Part shown: piece by piece, positions 1-6,271 of the stretch
Layout: every line of letters begins with the position of its first letter
Numbering within the stretch: position 1 is the first letter of the stretch
From: an uncultured Sphingomonas sp.
GTDB taxonomy: Bacteria; Pseudomonadota; Alphaproteobacteria; Sphingomonadales; Sphingomonadaceae
Assembly (NCBI GenBank): GCA_934555855.1
Contig: CAKTFL010000110.1
Location: 1-7,147, forward strand
DNA: 7,147 nt
Direction of reading: 5' to 3'
The notes under the pieces: generated by a model
The model's input: only the letters and a program-made list of their open reading frames with translations
Databases searched by the model: none
Told to the model about the DNA's origin: nothing
Program-made: the position numbers and the translations under genes

Positions 1-11
1 GTAGTGGAAGC

Positions 12-1010
12 ATGGCGAGATTGGGCGACTGGCTGGAACCGCATCCTCACGGAATCTACGTACGTCCGGCGGACGCCTGGATCGACCCGTCGGAGCCCGT
101 GCCGAGGGCGCTGGTCACGCATGGCCATGCCGACCATGCGCGAGGCGGCCATGGGCAGGTCTGGGCGACGCCCGACACGCTGGCGATCATGGAATGCCGC
201 TACGGCCCGCAAACGGGCAACCCGATCGAATATGGCGGCACCATGCGGATGGGGGAGGTGGAGGTCGGCTTCGTGCCCGCCGGCCATGTGCTGGGATCGG
301 CCCAGATCGTGCTCGATCATCGCGGCGAGCGGGTGGTGGTGTCGGGCGATTACAAGCGCCGCGCCGACCCGACCTGCGCGCCGTTCGAGCCGGTGGCGTG
401 CGATATCTTCGTGACGGAGGCGACATTCGCGTTGCCCGTCTTCCGCCACCCCGACACGGGCGACGAGATCGACAAGCTGGTGGAGCGGCTGCACGCCAAT
501 CCCGACCGCTGCGTGCTGGTCGGCGCTTATGCGCTGGGCAAGGCGCAGCGGGTGATCGCCGAACTCAGGGCGCGGGGGCATGAAGCGCCCGTCTACCTTC
601 ACGGCGCGCTTCAACGATTGTGCGACCTGTACGTCGCACAAGGCGTCGATCTGGGCGAGTTGAGGCCCGTCGCGGGCGCGGCGAAGAAGGACATGGCCGG
701 CCATGTCGTGATGTGTCCGCCCGGCGCGCTTAACGACCGCTGGTCGCGGCGGCTGCCCGATCCGATCACGGCAATGGCGTCGGGATGGATGCGGGTGCGC
801 CAGCGCGCGCGGCAAAAAAATGTCGAGCTGCCACTGATCCTGTCCGACCATGCCGATTGGGACGAGCTGACCGACACGCTGGCGGAGATCGGCCCGAAGG
901 AGGTGTGGGTCACCCATGGCCGGGAGGAAGCGCTGGTTCACTGGTGCATGACCCGTCAGATCAAGGCGAGGGCGCTGGCCCTGGTCGGCTTCGAGGATGA
1001 GGACGATTGA
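12..1010 (+). CDS. Ligase-associated DNA damage response exonuclease (MBL/beta-CASP nuclease)
   Basis: A 332-residue cytoplasmic metallo-beta-lactamase/beta-CASP nuclease, of the group often mislabelled 'mRNA 3'-end processing factor'. Visible metal-site motifs are HGHADHA (H37, H39, D41, H42), GHVLGS with H92, SGDYK with D113, the beta-CASP motif SDHADW with H280, and a C-terminal THG with H302; TEATF at 135-139 is also typical. All metal ligands appear intact. In this family the gene usually sits with an ATP-dependent DNA ligase, a large Lhr-like helicase and the phosphoesterase PdeM, and a role in repair of damaged DNA is inferred from that. Here none of these lies downstream; the upstream side is outside the window. 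The ATG at 12 fits the family's N-terminus. A purine-rich GGAAG at 6-10 is too close to be a good ribosome site, and the frame stays open to the window edge, so a slightly earlier start cannot be excluded. Confidence 0.9.
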   Translation: MARLGDWLEPHPHGIYVRPADAWIDPSEPVPRALVTHGHADHARGGHGQVWATPDTLAIMECRYGPQTGNPIEYGGTMRMGEVEVGFVPAGHVLGSAQIVLDHRGERVVVSGDYKRRADPTCAPFEPVACDIFVTEATFALPVFRHPDTGDEIDKLVERLHANPDRCVLVGAYALGKAQRVIAELRARGHEAPVYLHGALQRLCDLYVAQGVDLGELRPVAGAAKKDMAGHVVMCPPGALNDRWSRRLPDPITAMASGWMRVRQRARQKNVELPLILSDHADWDELTDTLAEIGPKEVWVTHGREEALVHWCMTRQIKARALALVGFEDEDD

Positions 1011-1058
1011 CGCATTAAGTCTAGCGCCAACGATGATGACCTATGTTATCGGCTCCGC

Positions 1059-1463
1059 ATGGATCGCGTGTTCACCAAGATTGCGGGGCGTATCGCCGCG
1101 ATGGCCGGCCAGCCCCTTTCCTTTATCGCCGCTATCCTGTTGATCGCCCTTTGGGGCTTTTCCGGGCCGATCTTCCATTATTCGGACACCTGGCAGCTGG
1201 TGGTGAACACCGCGACTACCATCGTCACCTTCCTGATGGTGTTCCTGATCCAGAATTCCCAGAATCGGGACGCGGCGGCGATGCAGGCTAAGCTGGACGA
1301 GCTGATCCGCGCGCTCGACCAGGCCCGTGGGCAGTTCATCGGCATCGAGCATCTGCCGGACCGCGAGATCGAGCGGATCCGCGCCGATCTGGAGGAGGAA
1401 TGCGACGCGGGCCAGCCGACCTCTGCCGAGGAAACGGTGGAGCGGCTGCGGCGGCGTTATTGA
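1059..1463 (+). CDS. Low affinity iron permease family protein (small two-helix membrane protein)
   Basis: A 134-residue inner-membrane protein with two predicted transmembrane helices, about 20-38 and 47-64. They are followed by the family hallmark FLIQNSQNRD (62-71) and an amphipathic, charged cytoplasmic tail (LDELIRALDQ around 79-88, then many Glu and Arg). This matches the bacterial short version of the Iron_permease family, named after the yeast Fet4 transporter. The bacterial members are far shorter than Fet4 and, to my knowledge, iron transport has not been shown for them, so the name is a family label rather than a function. The ATG start gives the usual N-terminus; no Shine-Dalgarno is visible before it. 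It lies 48 nt after the exonuclease stop and 27 nt before the BLUF gene on the same strand, so co-transcription with BLUF is possible. Confidence 0.8.
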   Translation: MDRVFTKIAGRIAAMAGQPLSFIAAILLIALWGFSGPIFHYSDTWQLVVNTATTIVTFLMVFLIQNSQNRDAAAMQAKLDELIRALDQARGQFIGIEHLPDREIERIRADLEEECDAGQPTSAEETVERLRRRY

Positions 1464-1477
1464 CGGACAGTCAGCGT

Positions 1478-1483
1478 AAAGGG
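1478..1483 (+). promoter_or_regulatory. Ribosome binding site for the GTG-started BLUF gene
   Basis: AAAGGG lies 7 nt before a GTG codon at 1491. There is no in-frame ATG nearby, and starting at this GTG gives the normal BLUF N-terminus (MKSLYSILYVSR), so the site supports the GTG start. It is a partial match to the Shine-Dalgarno consensus. Confidence 0.55.
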
Positions 1484-1490
1484 TGCAGGC

Positions 1491-1934
1491 GTGAAATCCC
1501 TCTACTCGATTCTTTATGTCAGCCGGGCGTCCGATCATTTCCGACCCGATCCCGGCATCGAGGAAATCGTGAGATGGTCGGTCGAGTGGAACCGAAGCGT
1601 CGGCGTCACCGGCACGCTGATCTACAGTGCCGGCCGCTTCTCCCAATATCTGGAAGGGCCGCAGGAAAAGGTAGAAGCGCTGTTCGCCAGCATTCGGGCC
1701 GATCCCCGGCACGGGGACGTGATGCCGGTCCAGGCCGTGTCCCGGCAACGCCGGCTGTTTCCGCGGTGGAGCCTGGCCTATGCCGGCGATGCCTCCTTCA
1801 TCAGGAATGAGCTGGTCCGCCTGCACAGCGTCGCGCGCCAGGGTGAGGAGCTGGGGCGGTTGCCGTCACGGATGGTCCAGATCATGTACCAACTGATCCG
1901 GATGCGCGCCGAGCTGGAACCGGCGGTTCACTGA
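1491..1934 (+). CDS. BLUF domain blue-light sensor (stand-alone)
   Basis: A 147-residue cytoplasmic protein with a BLUF (FAD-binding blue-light sensor) domain over about residues 1-100 and a short helical, Arg/Glu-rich C-terminal extension with no output domain. Expected photoactive-site residues are present by motif alignment: Tyr9 in ILYVSR, Asn34 in WNRSVGVTG, and Gln52 in the FSQYLEGP segment. Trp93 lies in RWSLAY. The position two after this Trp, usually Met in AppA-type domains (AppA Met106), is Leu95 here. Short BLUF proteins usually signal by binding a partner; none can be named from this window. The start is GTG, backed by AAAGGG 7 nt upstream. The gene follows the small membrane protein by 27 nt and converges on rpoN, with 19 nt between the stop codons and no recognisable terminator. 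The family call is firm; its biological output is unknown. Confidence 0.92.
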   Translation: MKSLYSILYVSRASDHFRPDPGIEEIVRWSVEWNRSVGVTGTLIYSAGRFSQYLEGPQEKVEALFASIRADPRHGDVMPVQAVSRQRRLFPRWSLAYAGDASFIRNELVRLHSVARQGEELGRLPSRMVQIMYQLIRMRAELEPAVH

Positions 1935-1953
1935 TCGCGGATGCCGCCGTTTG

Positions 1954-3447
1954 TCATGCGCCGAGCGCCTTGGCGCGGCGGCGCTGGACCGAGCTGCCGA
2001 TCCCGATCGCTTCCCGATATTTCGCGACGGTCCGCCGGGCAATGTCAAAGCCCTTGTCCTGGAGCAGCTCGACCAGCGTGTCGTCCGACAGGATCCTGGC
2101 ACCCTCGTTCGCGATCAGCTGGCGGATGGCGCTCTTCACCGCTTCGGCCGACACCGCCTCGCCGCCATCCGCCGCCTGGATCGCGGACGTGAAGAAGTAT
2201 TTCAGCTCGAACAGCCCGCGCGCGCAGGACAGATATTTGTTGCTGGTCACCCGGCTGACGGTGGATTCGTGCATCTCGATCGCCTCGGCGACGCGGGCGA
2301 GGGTCAGGGGCCGCAGGTGCGACACGCCATGGAGGAAGAACGCCTCCTGCTGCTTCACGATCTCGGTCGCAACCTTGATGATCGTGCGCTGGCGCTGATC
2401 GAGCGCCTTGACCAGCCAGTTGGCGCCGGCGACCGCATCGGACAGCCACGCCTTTGATGCCTTGGTCTGCGGGGCGGAGGACAGCTCGTGCAGGTAGCGG
2501 CGGTTGACCAGCACGCGGGGCAGGGTGGCGGCGTTGATCTCGATCGCCCAGCCGGTCCTGGTCCCCGTGTTGATTCGGGCGACAAACAGGTCGGGCACCA
2601 CCGACTGGACCGGCTCGCCGCCATAGCGGCTGCCAGGTTTCGGGTCATAGGCGCGAAGCTCGCGGATCATGTCCGCCATGTCCTCGTCATCGACCCCGCA
2701 CAGCCGCTTCAGCCGCGCCAGCTCGCCGCGCGCCAGCAGGTCGAGATTGTCGAGCAGCCGCGCCATGGCGGGATCGTAGCGGTCGGCCTCCTTCGCCTGG
2801 AGCGCGAGGCATTCGGCCAGGTCGCGGGCGCCGACGCCGGTCGGATCGAACGTCTGGACCGTCGCGAGCACCCCCTCCACCCGCGCCTTGGCCACGCCGA
2901 GCCGGGTCGCCACGTCGAGCAGATCGGCGCGGAGATATCCGGCCTCGTCGATCTGGTCGATCAGGTGGTGGGCGATGAACAGGTCCGCCTGGTCGAAGGC
3001 GGTGCCGGCCTGGGTGAGCAGGTGATCGGCGAGGCTGGCCGCCGTGTCGGCGAAGGCGTCGAGGTCGGGACCGTCCTCCCCCGCCCCGCCGCCGCCGATG
3101 CCATTGAGGCCGAGCGAGCCGTCATAGCCGCCGCCGCCGTCCGCGACGCTGTCCTGCTGGTGACTTTCGGTGGCGTAGTCGAGGTCGAGGGTCGGCTCGT
3201 GGGGATCAGGCGTGCCGGCGACCAGGCCGTCCACCTCCGACCGGGTTTCCGGCGCCTCGGGCTGGGCAGGGCGGCTGCCTTCCTCCTCGCGCGCGGCTTC
3301 GAGCAGGGGGTTCTTCTCGATCTCCTCGGCGATGAACGCCTCGATCTCCAGGTTCGACAGCGCCAGCAGCTTGATCGCCTGCTGGAGTTGCGGGGTCATC
3401 ACCAGCGACTGCGACTGTCGAAGGTCGAGGCGGGGGGCGAGGCTCAT
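1954..3447 (-). CDS. rpoN: RNA polymerase sigma-54 factor RpoN
   Basis: A 497-residue sigma-54. Region I (about 1-50) is Gln/Leu-rich (LRQSQSLVMTPQLQQAIKLL) and is the part that responds to enhancer-binding ATPases. Region II (about 51-130) is an acidic, glycine-rich linker. The core-binding region follows from about 131. A helix-turn-helix covers about 381-405 (LTLARVAEAIEMHESTVSRV), and the RpoN box ARRTVAKYRE, which reads the -24 element, is at 470-479. All expected regions are present and the length is normal. RpoN directs RNA polymerase to -24/-12 promoters that need an activator; no such activator is in the window, so the regulon cannot be read. The ATG is fixed by GGAGGT 6 nt upstream. 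The gene lies 111 nt downstream of lptB, the usual proteobacterial order, but a REP-like palindrome separates them. The hpf/ptsN genes that often follow rpoN are missing; the next gene is the convergent BLUF gene. Confidence 0.97.
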   Translation of the reverse strand: MSLAPRLDLRQSQSLVMTPQLQQAIKLLALSNLEIEAFIAEEIEKNPLLEAAREEEGSRPAQPEAPETRSEVDGLVAGTPDPHEPTLDLDYATESHQQDSVADGGGGYDGSLGLNGIGGGGAGEDGPDLDAFADTAASLADHLLTQAGTAFDQADLFIAHHLIDQIDEAGYLRADLLDVATRLGVAKARVEGVLATVQTFDPTGVGARDLAECLALQAKEADRYDPAMARLLDNLDLLARGELARLKRLCGVDDEDMADMIRELRAYDPKPGSRYGGEPVQSVVPDLFVARINTGTRTGWAIEINAATLPRVLVNRRYLHELSSAPQTKASKAWLSDAVAGANWLVKALDQRQRTIIKVATEIVKQQEAFFLHGVSHLRPLTLARVAEAIEMHESTVSRVTSNKYLSCARGLFELKYFFTSAIQAADGGEAVSAEAVKSAIRQLIANEGARILSDDTLVELLQDKGFDIARRTVAKYREAIGIGSSVQRRRAKALGA

Positions 3448-3453
3448 GCCGCT

Positions 3454-3459
3454 ACCTCC
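3454..3459 (-). promoter_or_regulatory. Strong ribosome binding site for rpoN
   Basis: On the minus strand GGAGGT sits 6 nt before the rpoN ATG, a near-perfect Shine-Dalgarno. It starts one base after the end of the palindrome at 3461-3533, so folding of that palindrome in the mRNA would place a large hairpin directly against the ribosome site. Confidence 0.8.
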
Positions 3460-3460
3460 A

Positions 3461-3533
3461 CCGTTCGCCTCGAACTTGTCGAAGGGCGCCCCAAGCCGGG
3501 CGGGGCGGGCTTCGACAGGCTCAGCCCGAACGG
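3461..3533. repeat. REP-like inverted repeat pair between lptB and rpoN
   Basis: Two arms, 3461-3492 and 3502-3533, are inverted copies of each other around a 9-nt loop, with 24 of 32 positions complementary. The longest perfect blocks are CCGTTCG at the outer ends, TGTCGAAG in the middle and CGCCCC at the base of the loop. The right arm contains GACAGGCTCAGCCCGAACGG. From memory, this resembles an abundant intergenic repeat of sphingomonad genomes, often met as a spurious 'FGLSLSKP' translation. Paired inverted copies suggest a REPIN-like unit. No T-run follows on the minus strand, so it is not a standard intrinsic terminator, but the hairpin could protect the lptB mRNA end or affect read-through into rpoN. 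The palindrome is directly visible; the repeat-family identity is recalled, not searched. Confidence 0.8.
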
Positions 3534-3558
3534 GGTGAGGAAGCGCATCGCCATAGGC

Positions 3559-4338
3559 TCAGAGCGAGAAGCCCTCGCCCAGGTAAAGCCGGCGTACATT
3601 GGCGTCGGCGACGAGTTCCTCCGGCGAGCCGGTGAACAGCACCCGCCCGTCATAGATGATGTAGGCGCGATCGACGATATCCAGCGTCTCGCGGACATTG
3701 TGGTCGGTGATCAGCACGCCGATGTCGCGACGCTTCAGGTCCTTCACCAGGTCGCGAATGTCCGCGATGGAGATGGGATCGATGCCCGCGAACGGTTCAT
3801 CAAGCAGCATGATCGAGGGGTCGGCCGCCAATGCGCGCGCGATTTCCGCCCGGCGGCGCTCGCCGCCTGACAGCGCCATGGCGGGCGAGGCGCGCAGGCG
3901 GGTGAGGCCGAATTCGTCGAGCAGCCGTTCCAGCTTCTGCTGGCGCACCGCCTTGTCCGGCTCCGACAGCTCGAGCACGGTCAGGATGTTCTTTTCGATG
4001 GTCAGGCCGCGAAAGATGCTGGTTTCTTGCGGCAGGTATCCCAGGCCCAGGATCGAGCGGCGGTACATGGGCAGGCCGGTGATATCCTCCCCGTCCAGCA
4101 TGATGCGGCCCGAATCGGGCTTCACCAGCCCCATCACCGAATAGAAGCTGGTGGTCTTGCCCGCGCCGTTGGGGCCGAGCAGGCCGACCACCTCGCCGCG
4201 CCCGACCGACAGCGACACGTCGGTCAGCACGGTGCGCTTGTCATAGGATTTGGCGATCGACACGACCTGCAGCCCGCGGCTGACCGGCGCCTCGTGCACA
4301 GGCTCGGCGCGTTCCAGGGTGGAGGTGGTGGCGTCCAT
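3559..4338 (-). CDS. lptB: LPS export ABC transporter ATP-binding protein LptB
   Basis: A 259-residue ABC ATPase that powers lipopolysaccharide extraction from the inner membrane as the LptB2FG complex. In order: Walker A GPNGAGKT (55-62), Q-loop Gln104 in GYLPQE, signature LSGGERRR (156-163), Walker B MLLDEP with catalytic Glu181, and switch His213 in ITDHN. The run LPQETSIFRGLTIEKNI (102-118) is characteristic of LptB among ABC ATPases. I chose the ATG at 4338. An open frame reaches a TTG at 4422, but nothing resembling a ribosome site precedes that TTG and the extra 28 residues are not family-like. Even so, about 22 residues precede the conserved core (LQVVSIAKSYDKR), slightly more than in E. 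coli LptB. The ribosome site of the chosen ATG is also weak (AAGG, 3 nt away). The gene is 101 nt after lptA and 111 nt before rpoN. Confidence 0.96.
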   Translation of the reverse strand: MDATTSTLERAEPVHEAPVSRGLQVVSIAKSYDKRTVLTDVSLSVGRGEVVGLLGPNGAGKTTSFYSVMGLVKPDSGRIMLDGEDITGLPMYRRSILGLGYLPQETSIFRGLTIEKNILTVLELSEPDKAVRQQKLERLLDEFGLTRLRASPAMALSGGERRRAEIARALAADPSIMLLDEPFAGIDPISIADIRDLVKDLKRRDIGVLITDHNVRETLDIVDRAYIIYDGRVLFTGSPEELVADANVRRLYLGEGFSL

Positions 4339-4439
4339 CGGCCTTGTCGCTTCGCAATGAATTGATTGGCAACCCGTTACCGCATCACCGCCCGGGGCGA
4401 TACCTGCGATATCAGGGCCCAATGCCGGCGCGGGGCCGC

Positions 4440-4967
4440 TCAGTTCCGCTGGGGAACCGAGAAGGTGCCCGTCACCCGCCCGCTCGGCGCCGTCGTCGTC
4501 GCGTTGGTCCCCGAACTCGTGCCGCGGGCGGCCGAGCCGTCGATCACCGCCCGGCCTGTGTCCATGTTGATGGTCAGCCGCGACCCGTTCACCGTGTTGC
4601 CGCCCTGGTTCAGCTGGACGCCGCCCAGCATGGTGATGACCCGGCGATCGAGGTCGTAAATGGCGTACTGCCCGCGCGCGGCCTGGTCGGGCCGCGTCAC
4701 GGTAACGTTGCCGCTGGCGTCCAGCCGGCTGACCTGCGGATTCCCGTCGACCACCTGGCCGGTATAGGCGACGGTCAGCCGCGCCGACTTCAGGGTCATC
4801 TCCGCCTGGCGCACCGAGACGTTGCCGGACAGGATCGCGCGGTTGGCCCTGTCCTGAAGCTCGATGTGATCGGCGCCGAAATTGATCGGCGCGTTGGAGT
4901 TATGGCGGGTCTGAGCCGCAAGGGGGGCCGCCAGCAGGGCGACCGCGAGGCAGGAAAGGGCACGCAT
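4440..4967 (-). CDS. lptA: LPS transport periplasmic protein LptA (OstA-like)
   Basis: A 175-residue periplasmic protein forming the bridge that carries LPS between LptC at the inner membrane and LptD at the outer membrane. Residues 1-18 form a signal peptide (hydrophobic LAVALLAAPLAA, likely cleaved after Ala18, before Gln19). The mature part has the beta-jellyroll repeats of the family, seen in INFGADHIELQDRANRAILS (28-47), GNVSV (48-52), ASGNVTV (84-90) and LGGVQLNQGGNTVNGSRLTINMDTG (114-138, read in parts). The last about 30 residues are a Thr/Ser/Gly-rich tail (SSGTNATTTAP) ending in GRVTGTFSVPQ, probably flexible. The ATG is 6 nt after the lptC stop; GGCGAG upstream, overlapping the end of lptC, could serve as a weak ribosome site, and translational coupling is likely. 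Family, signal peptide and position agree. Confidence 0.93.
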   Translation of the reverse strand: MRALSCLAVALLAAPLAAQTRHNSNAPINFGADHIELQDRANRAILSGNVSVRQAEMTLKSARLTVAYTGQVVDGNPQVSRLDASGNVTVTRPDQAARGQYAIYDLDRRVITMLGGVQLNQGGNTVNGSRLTINMDTGRAVIDGSAARGTSSGTNATTTAPSGRVTGTFSVPQRN

Positions 4968-4973
4968 GTCGCG

Positions 4974-5627
4974 CTATCTCGCCCCGCGCGGCTGGATCCG
5001 CAAGCGGGCATTGCCATCGAGACGCACGATGCGGTTTTCCAGGTCCGCGCTCAGCTTGTCCGCGCTGAACGGTCCCTGGGGCAGCGTCCCCGTCACCGCG
5101 CCGCCGCTTTCCAGCTTGCGTTCCTTGAGGTCGACCGTGGCGTCGTGCGTGTCGAGGCGATAGCCGTCGGCGGCACGGAATGCGATCGGTCCGTCCACCT
5201 TCACCTGTTCGGTGTCCATGTCGTATCGGCCGTGATTCGCCTGGATGCGGGCGGGACCGTCCGGCAGCCGGATGGCGGCGGAGAGGTCCTGGATTTGCAC
5301 CACGGGTTCGGCCGAGCTGCGTTGCACCGCGGAGCCGGCACTGAGGATGAACGGCTGGCCGCGGGAGTCCTCGCCCCGATACCGGGCCGCCTGGATTTTC
5401 AGCCGCTCGTGCGCGACCTCCACCTTGTTCTTGTCCAGCACGAACGACACGTCGCCCGCGCTGGTCAGCGGCGCCATCACCAGAAAGGCGGCAAGAACGC
5501 CGATCGCGACCGGCAGGGCGATCCGCAGAATGCCGATCACCCGGTCGTGGCGGCTGCCCGGCAGCGCCCAGCGTTCCCGCCTGGAGCGGTCGGCCGTGGC
5601 GGCGGCTAGGCCCGCCGCGTCAGGCAT
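4974..5627 (-). CDS. lptC: LPS export system protein LptC (inner-membrane anchored)
   Basis: A 217-residue bitopic inner-membrane protein of the LPS transport bridge; it docks on LptB2FG and passes LPS to LptA. A positively charged N-terminus (DRSRRERW) is followed by a single transmembrane helix at about 30-52 (VIGILRIALPVAIGVLAAFL) and a periplasmic beta-jellyroll domain, with repeats such as LSAAIRLPDGPARIQANHGR and GYRLDTHDATVDLKERKLES. The frame is open much further upstream, to 5789, but those residues lie inside nrnC and do not look like protein. The ATG at 5627 gives a normal LptC and overlaps the nrnC stop by 8 nt (ATGCCTGA), a classic coupling arrangement. No good Shine-Dalgarno is seen, which fits translation by ribosomes ending nrnC. 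The stop is TAG. Confidence 0.92.
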   Translation of the reverse strand: MPDAAGLAAATADRSRRERWALPGSRHDRVIGILRIALPVAIGVLAAFLVMAPLTSAGDVSFVLDKNKVEVAHERLKIQAARYRGEDSRGQPFILSAGSAVQRSSAEPVVQIQDLSAAIRLPDGPARIQANHGRYDMDTEQVKVDGPIAFRAADGYRLDTHDATVDLKERKLESGGAVTGTLPQGPFSADKLSADLENRIVRLDGNARLRIQPRGAR

Positions 5628-6240
5628 GGGCGAAGATGTCGATCTCTGGCCAGCCCGCCAGGTCGAGCCCTGCCCGCGCGGGGAGAAAGTCGAAGCACGC
5701 CTGCGCCAGCGCCGTACGCCCCTCGCGCGCCAGCCGCCGCTCCAGCTCGTCCTTGAGCCGGTGGAGATAGCGCACGTCGGACGCGGCATATTCCTTTTGC
5801 GCGTCCGACAGCTCGGGCGCGCCCCAGTCAGAGGATTGCTGCGCCTTTGACAGGTCGGTGCCGAGCAGCTCGCGCACCAGCTCCGTGAGGCCGTGCCGGT
5901 CGGTATAGGTCCTGATCAGGCGGGAAGCGATCTTGGTGTCCCAGGCGGGCGCCGCGTCAACGCCCAGGTAATGCCTGATCGCCGCGATGTCGAAGCGGCC
6001 GAAATGATAGAGCTTCAGCCGGTCGGGATCGCCCAGCACCGTCTTCAGATTGGGCGCGGCATAGTCGCTGCCGGGCAAAAAGCGGACCAGATGCTCGTCG
6101 GGGCCGCCATCGGACAGCTGCACGACGCACAGGCGGTCGCGCGGAGTGATGAGCCCCATGGTCTCGGTGTCGACGGCGATCGAAGCGCCCGGCGCGAACA
6201 CGCCGGCCGGCAGGTCTTCCTCGTGAAGGTGAACGGTCAT
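5620..6240 (-). CDS. nrnC: NrnC-type 3'-5' exoribonuclease (nano-RNase; annotated as ribonuclease D)
   Basis: A 206-residue DEDDy exonuclease. Catalytic residues are visible in order: Asp24 and Glu26 in AVDTETMGL, Asp84 in HFGRFDIA, and Tyr151 and Asp155 in YAASDVRYLH. It ends in WPEIDIFAHA, a C-terminus typical of the alphaproteobacterial NrnC family. True RNase D of E. coli is about 375 residues with two HRDC domains; both are absent here and the length matches NrnC of Bartonella and Brucella. Those enzymes form ring-shaped octamers and degrade very short RNAs, including the dinucleotide left from cyclic-di-GMP breakdown, replacing Orn. By family, the role here is likely the final step of RNA decay in the cytoplasm. 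The ATG has AGGG 7 nt upstream. The gene is 31 nt after the TerC gene and overlaps lptC by 8 nt. Confidence 0.92.
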   Translation of the reverse strand: MTVHLHEEDLPAGVFAPGASIAVDTETMGLITPRDRLCVVQLSDGGPDEHLVRFLPGSDYAAPNLKTVLGDPDRLKLYHFGRFDIAAIRHYLGVDAAPAWDTKIASRLIRTYTDRHGLTELVRELLGTDLSKAQQSSDWGAPELSDAQKEYAASDVRYLHRLKDELERRLAREGRTALAQACFDFLPARAGLDLAGWPEIDIFAHA

Positions 6241-6271
6241 GCGAGCGCCCTAGCCCGCACGGAGGCCCGGC

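Noticed and set aside
1965..1976. GCGCC-TT-GGCGC as an intrinsic terminator for the BLUF gene
   Set aside because: Only a 5-bp stem with a 2-nt loop, no T-run after it, and it lies in rpoN coding sequence.
2096..2112. TGGCACC plus TTCGC as a sigma-54 -24/-12 promoter
   Set aside because: The -12 GC is out of register and the match is inside the rpoN coding sequence with no gene to drive.
3463..3475. GTTC-N5-GAAC as a LexA (SOS) box upstream of rpoN
   Set aside because: The alphaproteobacterial LexA box is GTTC-N7-GTTC; this sequence is part of the palindromic repeat arm.
2488..3870. 460-codon open frame on the plus strand, antisense to rpoN and lptB
   Set aside because: It is a shadow frame of GC-rich genes: no domain is recognisable, it runs through the palindrome and across two real genes with intact motifs on the other strand.
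4344..5609. 421-codon open frame on the plus strand, antisense to lptA and lptC
   Set aside because: Composition is dominated by Arg, Gly, Ala and His with no motif; the opposite strand encodes clear LptA and LptC.
5628..5789. Upstream extension of lptC to 5789
   Set aside because: The extra 54 residues lie inside nrnC in another frame, are Arg/Ser/Trp-rich and unlike LptC; ATG 5627 gives a normal protein.
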